NCBI GenBank assembly: GCA_030063045.1
Contig: JAQSEB010000048.1
Location: forward strand, 620,001 to 684,000
DNA from: Pratylenchus scribneri
Lineage: Eukaryota > Nematoda > Chromadorea > Rhabditida > Pratylenchidae
Direction of reading: 5' to 3'
Length of the DNA stretch: 64,000 bases
Position numbers and translations under genes: made by a program. This document shows positions 47,458 to 58,700 of this stretch, one piece after another. How positions within the stretch are numbered: the first letter of the stretch is position 1; every line of letters starts with the position of its first letter. Under the pieces are notes generated by a model. It saw nothing but the letters and a program-made list of their open reading frames with translations. It made no database searches and had not been told where the DNA came from.

Positions 47458-49377
47458 ATGTTCTCATTTGATAATTTTTTAAATGCAGATTTCAGTACAA
47501 TGATATTTTTTGCGATAATTTTATTTGCTCAAATATTTCTGAGTGAAGAATCAAATTGGAACCTCCACCTCCATCCCCTCCTAACAACTGAATCTGCAGA
47601 ACAACAACAACAACGCAATGAAACATTGCAACGACAAAACCAAAAAAGCACTGTCTTTGCATCAAATCAACCCAATCGAACTCAAGAGAAACAAAAGCTC
47701 TTCACCGGAAAAGTAAAGTGCTCTGACGGAAGTTACTGCGAGGAGGGATATTTTTGCAGCCAAATTCACATTGGCAGGTGTATTAAAATTGGCAGAATTG
47801 AATGTTCAAATTTCGTCGGCAGTTGTCCACCGGATAATTATTGCGGAAAGAGAATATGTATCCCTATTGGCCATATGGAATGCCCAAATGGCATATATTG
47901 TCTATCTAAAAATTATTCATGTGGCAAATTACATCCTGAAACATGTTTCCCAGCTGGTTACACTGAATGCCCCAATTTCGTCGGAAGTTGTCCACCTGAT
48001 TATTATTGCGGAAAAAAAATATGTGTCCCTATTGGACATGAAGAATGTTTGAATGGCGGGCATTGTCCATCTAAATATTATTCTTGTAGCAAATTACATC
48101 CTGGGAAATGCTATCCAAATAGCGGAACTGAATGTTCAAATTTCGTCGGCATATGTCAAAATGGCTTTTATTGCGGAAAGATAGGATGCATCCCTATTGG
48201 GAGTGAGGAATGTTCGAATGGCACACATTGTGACCCAAACTATTTTTGCAGCAAATTACGTCCCGGAAAATGTATTAAAAATGGTAATATTGATTGCCCT
48301 AATCGCAGCTGTCCAAACGATCATTATTGTGGAAAGGACCAATGCATCCCTATTGGACATGAGGAATGCCCAGATGGAATGTATTGTAGATCTAAAAATT
48401 CTTCTTGTGGCAAATTACATCCTGAAAAGTGCTTTCCAAAGAGTAATACTGAATGCTCTAATTTTGCCGGTAGCTGTCCAGATGACAAATATTGTGGAAA
48501 GAAACAATGCATCCCTATTGGAAGTGTGGAATGTCCGGAAGGCAGTTATTGTGATGCAAACAAGTTTTGCGGAAAATTGCATCCCGGAATGTGTTATGCA
48601 CCTGGTACCATTGAATGCCCTAATTTCGATCAAGGAAGCTGTCAAAAAGACCAATATTGCGGAAAGAAACAATGCATCCCTATTGGGTATATGGAATGTC
48701 CGGACGGCAATTATTGTGAACGAAACTATTATTGTAGCAAATTTCATACCGGAAAATGTGTTCCAAATGGCGAAATTGAATGTTCAAATTTCGTCGGCAG
48801 TTGTCCACCAGACCATTATTGCGGAAAGAGAATATGTATCCCAATTGGCCATATGGAATGTAAGGATGGCATGTATTGTCCGTTTAAAAATTATTCATGT
48901 GGCAAATTACATCCAGAAAAATGTTTCCCAGCTGGTTACACAGAATGTCCAAATTTTAACGACCACAGTTGTCCACATGATCATTATTGCGGAAAAAAAC
49001 AATGCATTCCTAATGGGCATGTGGAATGTTCAACTGGCGGGCATTGTGATCCTAATTATTTTTGCGGCAAATTACATCCCGGTAAATGTGTTCCAATTGG
49101 TACCACTGAATGTCCAAATTTCGACAACAACACCTGTTATAGTGACCAATATTGTGGAAAGAAAAGATGCATCCCTATTGGTGGTATGGAATGTCCGGAT
49201 GGCAATTATTGTGATCCAAACCATTTTTGTGGCAAATTACGTCCTGACAGATGTGTTCCAATTGGTAACACTGAATGTTCAAATTTTGTCGACAGCTGTC
49301 CACCTGACCATTATTGTGGAAAGAATAAATGCATTCTTATTGGGCATGTGCTAGTAATAATTATTTGGCCATCTTAG
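47458..49377 (+). CDS. Secreted protein of about twenty four-cysteine modules
   Basis: A single-exon frame of 639 codons. A hydrophobic stretch at residues 15-29 (MIFFAIILFAQIFLS) suggests a signal peptide, with Met15 as an alternative start. After a Q/N-rich linker (about 50-83), two roughly 28-residue modules alternate, about ten of each: type B (for example ECPDGNYCDPNHFCGKLHPG then C) and type A (ECPNF-SCPPDHYCGKKQCIPIG), each with four cysteines. The alternation implies five or more rounds of duplication of a two-module unit. The last type A module ends in ILIGHV and runs into LVIIIWPS and a stop where the next cysteine module should start, so the end looks truncated by a deletion or frameshift. 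I do not recognise a named family. It lies 517 bp upstream of the GH18-kinase gene on the same strand and could be a partner, a separate secreted protein or, less likely, part of that gene. Confidence 0.7.
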   Translation: MFSFDNFLNADFSTMIFFAIILFAQIFLSEESNWNLHLHPLLTTESAEQQQQRNETLQRQNQKSTVFASNQPNRTQEKQKLFTGKVKCSDGSYCEEGYFCSQIHIGRCIKIGRIECSNFVGSCPPDNYCGKRICIPIGHMECPNGIYCLSKNYSCGKLHPETCFPAGYTECPNFVGSCPPDYYCGKKICVPIGHEECLNGGHCPSKYYSCSKLHPGKCYPNSGTECSNFVGICQNGFYCGKIGCIPIGSEECSNGTHCDPNYFCSKLRPGKCIKNGNIDCPNRSCPNDHYCGKDQCIPIGHEECPDGMYCRSKNSSCGKLHPEKCFPKSNTECSNFAGSCPDDKYCGKKQCIPIGSVECPEGSYCDANKFCGKLHPGMCYAPGTIECPNFDQGSCQKDQYCGKKQCIPIGYMECPDGNYCERNYYCSKFHTGKCVPNGEIECSNFVGSCPPDHYCGKRICIPIGHMECKDGMYCPFKNYSCGKLHPEKCFPAGYTECPNFNDHSCPHDHYCGKKQCIPNGHVECSTGGHCDPNYFCGKLHPGKCVPIGTTECPNFDNNTCYSDQYCGKKRCIPIGGMECPDGNYCDPNHFCGKLRPDRCVPIGNTECSNFVDSCPPDHYCGKNKCILIGHVLVIIIWPS

Positions 49378-49894
49378 TAAGGGGCAATGCCAATATTTAC
49401 AAATATGTGGATCCAATCCATTGTAAATGTTGGCATTCGGCTTACTCAAGAATGGCATAGATATTGTTAAGACAAAATGAAGACTAAATTTATATATTCA
49501 TATAATTATCATATGAAAACTATTTTACAAATTAATTTCAGTAAGAAAATATTTTAATGACAAAAATTAATTTTTTGCTATAAATTTAAAAAAAATTTTT
49601 GAATAATTTTCGAGCATAATTTATTCAATTTCATCAGAAAAATATTTTCGCAAATTTCAATTTCTATTTATTAGGAAACAATTAAAAATTTAAAAGTTAT
49701 CTTTTTTTCCAAATTGACTGAAAAAAAATAGCGGAAATCTTAAATATTGATATGATAATAAAAATTATAGTTCAAATAAATAAAAATCGATAAAGGAAGA
49801 AAAAAAAATTTCGATATAACATTTCTTATTTAATTTTATGAAAATTTTTATTTTATTTTAATAAATTTAATTATTTTTGATATAATTTTTCAGA
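49378..49894. other. Spacer between cysteine-module gene and receptor kinase
   Basis: AT-rich and includes the duplicate of 46,198-46,318. It should hold the promoter or missing first exon of the receptor gene. No clear signal-peptide exon was found in it. Confidence 0.4.
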
Positions 49895-52800
49895 ATGCCT
49901 GCAAATTGTGCCAAAAGATTAATCGGTTATTTTATGGGATCTGGAAGTGGCAAGGAACAAAAGAATTTGACGAAAATTCGGGTAAATAAAAATTATTTAA
50001 TATGATACATATAATTATGAACGGTTAGATGAAGTGAAATATATGGAATTTATTTTATTAAAAAAAATTTTTTTCATAAGAATAATTAAGAATCTTTAAA
50101 ACGAATTTTGTTTCAATTTTGCAAAAAAAAATTTATTCCAATTTTTGTAAGCTCAATGCCAACATTTATCATGGATCGTTTCTTGCATATTTATAAATAT
50201 TAGCACAGCTCCTTTCCAATTGTCAAATAATATATTTATATTAAAACAAATTACCATAGAAAAATATATTTTCTGAAAAGTTTAAAGATTAATTAATTCA
50301 AATTAGAAACCCTTATTCAAATAAATTATTATGTTTATTTAAATTTCAAAATAATAGAAATTTATTATATATTTAATTAATTATAATTTAATTTTAGGGC
50401 TCCACATTAACTCATCTAATTTATTTGCATTTAATTGTTAATTTATCAAATATGAATTTGTCTTTCGAATTTCCGGAACATTTTCGCCTAATTCAAGCAG
50501 AAGCATTAAAATATGGAAATTTAAAATTCATGGTTGGCCTCTGGTTTGTCTTTTTCAAATAATCTCATAAATTAATAAAATTTATATATAAATTAAATTT
50601 CAAATTAATAAATTTAATTAAATGACTTCAATTTAAAGGCATGAAAATTCCACAGAATTTGCCAAAATTATCAAAAATTCATCAAATAGGACAAAGTTCG
50701 TCGATAAAATTGCAACATTTATAGCAGATGAAAATTTGGATGGAATCGAAATTCAATGGGAATATGAAATAAAACAATTACCAAAACATCAAATTATGGT
50801 ATGCCCATAACATAAATTAGTCATTAATCCATTTCTGTTGTACTGAAGCAATTTATAAAATTTATTGCCAAAAAAATTAAAATTGCCTTATCCAATTTTC
50901 CCAATTTTCTTAATCATAATTATTACAATTTAATATTATCAAATTGTCTAATTAATATTTTTCGTATCAATTCGATCGATTTAAGGCCATATAATAAATT
51001 TATCCAAAATTTTCTAAATTTACTATTTTGCTAGGATAAATCAAGTGGGAAAATTAATTTTCCATACCAATAATATTATATTTAATAAAAAATAAAATTA
51101 ATAAAGTAAACATTTTTAGGAACACAAGCGAGCATACATTGATTTTCTACGCGAATTACGAATTCGTTTAAACAGTTTGCCTAGACCTCAAAATTTATCA
51201 ATTGTTCTGGCCCAAAATCCTAACACATTTTTCTTTCCAAATCAATCAGAATTGGCTGAATTATCTGAAATTGTTGACTTTTTCAACGTCAAAACCTACG
51301 ATTATTATGGATTTTTGGATGAATTTATCGGCCCACCAAGTCCACTTTTTCAGAGTTTTAACTCATCTGCTGGAGAAAATGATGAAGTCAATTATATAGA
51401 CTGGACAATGAATTATTATGGATGCCGAATAAACAAATTTAAGGTATAAAATTAATGTTCTTATATGATTTCTTAAATCGCACATTTCTGAAAGTCATCG
51501 GATTTAGTTAGGCAATTTTGAATTATTTAATTCATAAATGAACTTAATAAGTAAGAAAACAGAAAATAGTTCATTGGGTTTTGGCATTCTCAACGATGAT
51601 TTTAAATTTAAAAAATTTATTAAAGCGGAGATAAACTATTAAATTCAAACAGATTTTTAAATTTAACAATGATTCAATTTTATTATCACAAACATATCAT
51701 TCTGAAATTGAAATTTCATAAATAAAATCAAAAAGAAAAAATAATCTATTTCTCCCAAAAAGTTTTTTCAATTCAAGATTTCCAAATTTTAAGTTAAATA
51801 TGGGCCTCTCGCTACTTGGCTATTTTTGGGAATCTTTCGATTTGCCATCATTGCCAATTTATAATTCAAGTCGAAATGAAAATTTTGGATTTTTGCGGAA
51901 AACAAAAGCGAATGGCCAAATATTACAATGGCGGCAAATTGAGAGCAAATTTAATCTAAACAATACAATTTTTGATGAAACAGCAATGGTCCCATATATT
52001 GAGCAAGATGGAATGTATTTAGGTTTTGAAAATGAACGGTCAATTCAGGCAAAGGTAAAAATAAATAAAAATTATTAAATGGCTGAAAATTTTTGAAAAT
52101 AAATTTAATAAAAATTTAAAATTTATTTTTCAAAATTTTTAAAATACATATGTCTATAAATATATCTGCTCGATTAAATTTATTTTAAGCTATCAAAATA
52201 TAAAAATCTTATATGATATTAGACTAAAAATAAAGTGGTTTTCTTAATTATGAATAATAAAAAATAATTAACAAATTAATTCTTAAATAGATTGATTATA
52301 TCTACGCATTTGGTATTGGTGGCCTCACAATTGATTCCATCAATTTTGACGATGACAATGAGAACATAATTAAAAATTTAATTGAACATATACACAATGA
52401 ATGGGGCAATGTAAATGAATATGAATGTCGAAATGGCAAAAAATTCCAGTAAAAAGCATTTTAAAATTTTAATAAAAATTATATTAAAAATTTTTATGTC
52501 CGGCAAAATTAAACCAAAAAATTGTGAAATACCACAACATCCAGAATGTCAAAAATTAAATGGAACATGTATGCTAAAGAATTTTTGCAATTCTGTTGGT
52601 ATGACCGATAAATGTGGATCTTCATTTGAAGATATTACGTAAATATTTTTCCAATTAAATTAAAAAAGATATATTTAAAAAAATGAGCTTTTTAAGTTTA
52701 CCTTCGTACTTTAAATTTTTTTGATATTTACTGTATTATTTCCACATTTTTAAGGGGCCAAAATTTTATTATTAAGTCCTTTAATTTTTTATGAAATTTT

Positions 52801-54994
52801 TTTACTTTGTTTAATTCCAAAAAGTATTCAAAAAAATTCGGCAACCCAAAATTAGAAATTAGAAAAAATTTTTTTAATCATTTCATTTTTTTATTCAAAA
52901 ATTTAGATGCTGCAAAATTATTGATCTTCCACAACTATACACTTCGTCGTTACCTTATTTTCATCCATCCATCCAATTTTCAATAATATTTGGACCAATG
53001 CTAATTATTATTTGTTTAATAATTTTTTTTATTATTCATAGAATAGTAAGCACTAATTTTTATATTTTTTAAATTTTAATTTAAGCGCTCTAAAAACAAA
53101 AAAGAATATGTTTCTTGTTCTTCGACTTTTTTGACCAATTTAACCGATTGTGAATTAAATAAATTAGATCCAATGGATATTGAAATTTTGAATGATCATA
53201 AAATGAAAAGAGGTGAGAGATGAAAATTTAATTTTTTAAAAATATTTTTCTCTCAAAATATTTTAAACATAAGATAATTTAATTATTAAAATTTAAAAAA
53301 AAAAATAAATTCGAATTAAAATTAAATAAAAATCAATTAACAAAATTGTATACTTTTCCTTTTCAAGGTAATGAAGGCGATGTTTTTACGGGAATTTTGA
53401 AGGACCCAACATCGACTGATAGTGAAGAACAAAATGAAAAAGTTGCCATAAAAATTTGCCGAAAGGGAAATTATCAACCCGAAGATTTGGAGAATGAAAT
53501 TCGTCTTCTAGCAATGTGTTCCCATCCGAATATTATCGAATTTCGTGGCTATTATTGCGCCCAAATTGGCACTCAAATGGAAGTGCCGCATATTGTGACG
53601 GAATTCATGGACGGTGGCACATTGGAAGAAATGTGCCAACTTAATAAAGAGGTTGAATATTTAAAGAGTCAAAACTTCAAGACTAAAATGGGATGAGAAA
53701 AGGAGGAAAATAAATAAAGAAAAATGGAAAAAATTGGCAAATTTTTTGAAATTTCAAAAATTATTTTAATTAGGAAGTAATAATAAAGGAGAAAATATTA
53801 TGCAAAAATATGCTAAAAAAATTAAAAAATTTAATGAAAAATTTTTTTCTTTGCAAGTCAGGAAAAAATATGATTAAAAAAATAAAATTATAATAAAAAA
53901 TTGTGGAAAATGAATTTTATATTCATTTCCAAAACTGCAATTTCAGCCAATTCCCGTTAGAAAATTGCTTAATATTCTGGAACAAATCGCCCAAGGAATG
54001 GCTTATTTGGCAAAATTGAATCTTGTCCACCGCGATTTAAGTCCACAAAATTGCATGTTAGTTTAATTAATTTAAAAGAAAAATGTTCAATATTTTCCAG
54101 GTTGAATTCAAGTGGAGAAATTGTGAAAATAATTGATTTTGGCCTTTGTCGTCACATTGATGAATATCGAAATGATAAATGCCGTGTTTTCCAGCCCAGA
54201 TATACAGCCATGGAATGCTTGGATTCATCCAATAAGGCATGCAAAATTTTAATGAATTTTCATATTTAGAAAATAAAAATATTTTGAAAAAATTAAAAAT
54301 TGCTTTATTGAAATAGCGAATATTATTTAGAATAGATAGTAGATTAAATTAAAATTATAAAAGATAATTTCTTTCATTTTTTATTCAAATTATTAAAAAA
54401 ATATTGATCGATCAAATAATTAAAAGTATTATAAATTGATTAAAAAAAATTTAATTACAAACTTGATCAAATTAAATATAATTAAATTTAATTTTAAAAG
54501 TTCTCGGAAAAGACGGATATTTGGTCATTTGGTGTGCTAAGCTGGCGATTGGCAACCAACAAAATTCCCTATAGCTGGCTTCAAAAAATGGATGCAGAGG
54601 CACTTCGCATTGAATTGCAAAGATTTTTGGCTGCGGGAAATAGGCTAAATTGCATCGGGCAAAGAGGCCGTCGACAACTTTGTTCACCGGAAATTTAGTA
54701 AATTTTAAATAAAAAAATATTTACAATATTGAACCAAAAAATGAAAAATTAGACCGAAATTCAGAAATATAGGTTTTTGCCATAATTTTTTTTATTAAAT
54801 TTAATAAAAAAAAATTCGAATTTAAAAATTTGGTTATTTAATTTTTTATCAACAGCAATTCTCTGATTGCTCCATGTTGGCATGTAAATCCACAAAATCG
54901 GCCAAATTTTATTCAAATGATTGAAGCGATAAAACAAATTTCCTGTGAACGGCTGCCAACTATGGAATATTTAGAGAGAGAAGAAGTTGTGTAA
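49895..54994 (+). CDS. Receptor kinase with chitinase-like (GH18) ectodomain
   Basis: Fourteen exons in one frame, 803 residues: 49,895-49,981; 50,398-50,543; 50,639-50,798; 51,120-51,443; 51,794-52,054; 52,291-52,410; 52,457-52,638; 52,907-53,045; 53,086-53,212; 53,368-53,651; 53,947-54,056; 54,101-54,236; 54,501-54,697; 54,856-54,994. Residues 8-366 are GH18-like: RLIGYFMG strand, LTHLIYLH, FMVGLW, then D112-G-I-E115-I-Q117-W-E119 at the catalytic site (family rule DxxDxDxE), FFNVKTYDYYG and LNMGLSLLGYFW. A six-cysteine stalk follows, then a membrane helix (about 451-470). The kinase has G516-N-E-G loop, K544 in VAIK, E559, HRDLSPQN (D640), DFG (D659-661), TDIWSFGVLSW and NPQNRPNF. The motifs suit a tyrosine-kinase-like enzyme with all key residues. 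The stop is at 54,994. Weak points: no signal peptide after the chosen ATG, which sits one base after a CAG acceptor, so a first exon is probably missing; the 52,411-52,456 intron has a poor acceptor; the intron after 54,236 uses a GC donor. Confidence 0.82.
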
Positions 54995-55787
54995 TGCTAA
55001 ATCAATTATAAAAAATATGATTGTTAGATTTAATTTCCTTTTGTTTTTATTTACCGGTATAAATATTTAAAAATTATGAATAATTATTTAAAATTTTCTT
55101 TTTTAATTTCCCTTCTTAGGCAATATCAAAAAATATCAATTAGCAAATGGAATTCATTTGATTTGATTATCAAGATCGGAACTAGCAATTTCTGTCTTGA
55201 TCATTTCCTTCTTAACTATTTTTCGTAGCCATGTATTAACAACTGATTAATCAATTAGATGATCAAAGCTATTTTATTATAGGTATATTGATGAGAGGTC
55301 AAATATTCATTTCAATTTTTGTTCATAAATTTGCCAAATTAAATTAAATATGAAATATTTAGGACAATTAATAGAACATTTAAAATAAAATATTTCACTA
55401 AATACGATTGGAGAAATGAAGGAAACTGAATAATCTGAATCGCAAAATAATTCAATGCCACTTTCAAATTAATTAATTCATTCGTCACATTTAATCATAA
55501 TTATCCGAAAGATAATATTTAAGAAGAAAAAAAAGACTAAAATATATTTTTTAAAGTGCATTCATACATATGTGAAAATGTTTGTTAATATTTGGAAAGG
55601 ACAAAATAAGCAGCGACATTTCGATTTTGTTTATTTGGTTTTCTTATCGCAGCCAGCCAACAATTTTTTTTCTTATTTGTCAAACAAAAGCTAATAAAAT
55701 AACTTCATTTTTTAATGTTCATAAATTTCTCTATTCCATTTACTACTATGTTTATATTCATTCACAAATAATTGAGCACAACGAATA
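54995..55787. other. Spacer between receptor kinase and STAT
   Basis: 793 bp of AT-rich sequence without a gene. It is too long for a typical nematode operon gap (about 100 bp), so STAT probably has its own promoter here. Confidence 0.45.
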
Positions 55788-58700
55788 ATGGACGAAGAAT
55801 ATAATCATCAAATTGATAATTCTAATTCTAATCTTGCCGGCATTCCAATTGATGGGGAATGGCATGAGGCAGAATTGGAATTGGCATTTAATGTAAATTT
55901 TTTTGTTGAATTTAATGTCTTAATTAACTGTTTCCGAACGATTTCAAACAAAAAGAAAGAATAATTCAAATTTTAAAATAAATTTTTAGCCTAATCCAAT
56001 TTTTAGTGTTTTTGGTCATCTTTAAACAATGTCCATTATGAAATGTCCGAAAATAATTTTAGATGCCATGAATTCATCAATGTCTGTTATAAAACATTTT
56101 CAAATCTAATAAGTAAAAAATTCAGTATTTTATTACTCTTTTTGGATGCCTAAAAAATTCCATTGAAATTGCGCAAAATTCACTGACCGAATGGAAAGAA
56201 CGGCAAAGAATCCTATCAATTGGACCATTTTTTATGCAAAATCAACATTTCCAAAAATTATCACCATTGAGAGTAAAGTAAGCGTAATTCGAAAAAAAAA
56301 TTAAAAAATTATTAAATAAAGTAAATTTTTAATTTGATAGATTTGCGAATATTCAATTCAAATTGAAGTCATTAATGGATGCATTAATGCCATATCGACA
56401 ACAAAATAATGAATTATTACAAAACGATTTTGAATATTTTGAACCAATTTGTATGCAACAACATGAACATTGCTCGGTATTATAATATATTTATTTAAAC
56501 ATTTTACTCCAAAAAAATCAAAAATTTTAAGGAAAATTTAATTAACTTGCAATACGATGAAACTAATAAGTAAATTTAAGGTTAAGGTTATATTTAAAAA
56601 GAAGTCGGATTTTAGCATGGGTCACAAATCAAAAATCTAAATTTTTGAAAAAGTTATTGTTGTCAAATTATTTTAATTTGTTTAATTTAATATTTTTTTT
56701 TGTGAACAGTAGATTTTGGTTTAGAATTGATTTCTTTTAGCATTTCAATTATTTATTTAATTTAATATAATCGATATTCGGATATTTCATTTTTTTCATT
56801 GAAATTATTGTTAAAAAATTTTCACTTATTTAATTTATTTTAGGCTAATTACATTTGATACAAAAATCACAAATTTTCTTTATTTTTTTTTCAGAATTTA
56901 TTCAATGGAATCCCACTTTTTTGCCCTCCACATTCACATGAACATTGCTTAAGCCATCACCCATTCAACAATGTTGCATTCAAATTTTATTGGTCTTTAC
57001 AGCATATTGCCACCAATTCGCTGTGGCAATCCATCGTATTCAGTCAACAACCGCCGGTCATTTTGCAAAGCAACCGAGCCGATGTGAATGCGCCAAGGGC
57101 AAGCAGAAGCAGATTTGATTTGTCCATTGAGTGAGTGGAATAAAGGAACGAAATTTCTACAGAATCATTTTTATTTATATTTAAGAAAAATAAAATATAA
57201 AAAAAGTCGTTAGATTATTCATATTCAACTACTAAAAAGTAAAAATATTTTTGGCTTCAATTTTTGACCTGATTTTTAAAAATCATTTCTTTTAAACTCT
57301 CAACTATTATCTTTAACAAAAATGAGCTTCAAAATTAGTTTTTAGAAGTAAAAATAAAAATTAATTTTTTTAATGATTAATAAATCAAACATGGCATTCA
57401 AAACATTGTTTATAAATACAATCTTGACATCTAGAATATTTTTTAAATTAATCTATATTAAATCTAAATAAATATGAAACGATATTTTAATTTTTAATAT
57501 TAATCTTTCATTTTTAGTACCAAATTTTTATCTAAAATATTCTTAAAATAAAAATTTTCCCACTCATTCAGAATTCTGGGTGCTGCTTCTTGGTTTCCTA
57601 CCAATCAAATGCATCAATTTGATCCAAATAATGGCGAAATCCATTGCTTTTTGAGAAGATTTGAAATTGGCAATACAGAGGAAAATGCAATTCAAGAATT
57701 GGAATCGTCATCCATTGAAATACAGTGAGATTAAAAACATTTTACATGATAGATTTTAAGGCCAACCAATGAGGATTTTGTTCCATCTCAATGCGAAGAC
57801 CACCCATCTTTTTCCTTCATTTTTTTGGATGATCAATTGGTGGTTTTGGCAAAATTTTCAAGATTGGTATGTTTTGATTTGAATATGTTATAAAAGTTAA
57901 AAGTTTGATATATTAAATTTGTGGATCAAATAAATTTTATACGTTAATTGAATATATAACTTTAAGTTGAGAAAATTTTGCGATTTTATAGAGAGCTCTG
58001 ATTTAGATAAGTTAAATAAGAAAAAATAATTAAAAATACAACAAATGTTTGACTAAAATGCTTCAAACTAAAACTAAAACGGAAATTTATGGGTTTTTTA
58101 TCATAATTTTCGTTTCAATTAAATATTAATCAATCATTTAATATTACAAGGTATTCTATTCTATACGTATATGTACAATAGTAAAATTGGCTCTACTAAT
58201 TGCTTTTATTAGCATATTTTTATAATATTATTTTCTAATTATCTATTTATTCAGGGCGTAAATCCTGGTCCTCAAGCAGAACGCAAAAATACTCGACGCC
58301 CATTGCAGGAAATTCGTTACAGATTTTGCTTCCAAATTTGTCTAAAATTCTCAATGGATGTTTGCTTAAATTGTTGGAAAGTGACATTGCCATTCCCAAT
58401 CACACATTGCAAAAATATTCAAATTAAAACAGAAGGCCTTTTGGAGAGGGCATTTCCCAATTTTGCCGTAAAATTTTTATTTTAGAAAATATTTCTGACA
58501 AAGGGATAAAGATGCCTTAAGCAATTTTTCATTGATTTATGCATATTTTTTAAATTGGACTTTTTATACCAAATATTACAAAATATTAGGATAATATAGA
58601 TATGATTTTTAAATTAATTCATTTTGACCATTATCATAATTACTAAATCCTCTCGGAGTAGATTGAAAATAGAATTTAATTTCGTCAATTTGCAAAGGAA

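Noticed and set aside
48197..49354. 385-codon plus-strand frame inside the cysteine-module gene
   Set aside because: It is the shifted-frame shadow of a repetitive coding sequence; the cysteine pattern and signal peptide belong to the 47,458 frame.
49378..49894. Fusion of the cysteine-module protein with the GH18-kinase receptor
   Set aside because: The best donor (TTA|GTAAGG at about 49,375) spliced to the acceptor at 49,893 creates a stop codon, so I kept two genes; RNA-seq could overturn this.
52415..52642. Separate 75-codon gene starting MNMNVEM
   Set aside because: The segment encodes the cysteine stalk of the receptor and joins the flanking exons in phase; a separate start is not needed, though the local intron border is weak.
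54472..54687. 71-codon minus-strand frame
   Set aside because: Antisense to the kinase exon that encodes SEKTDIWSFGV.
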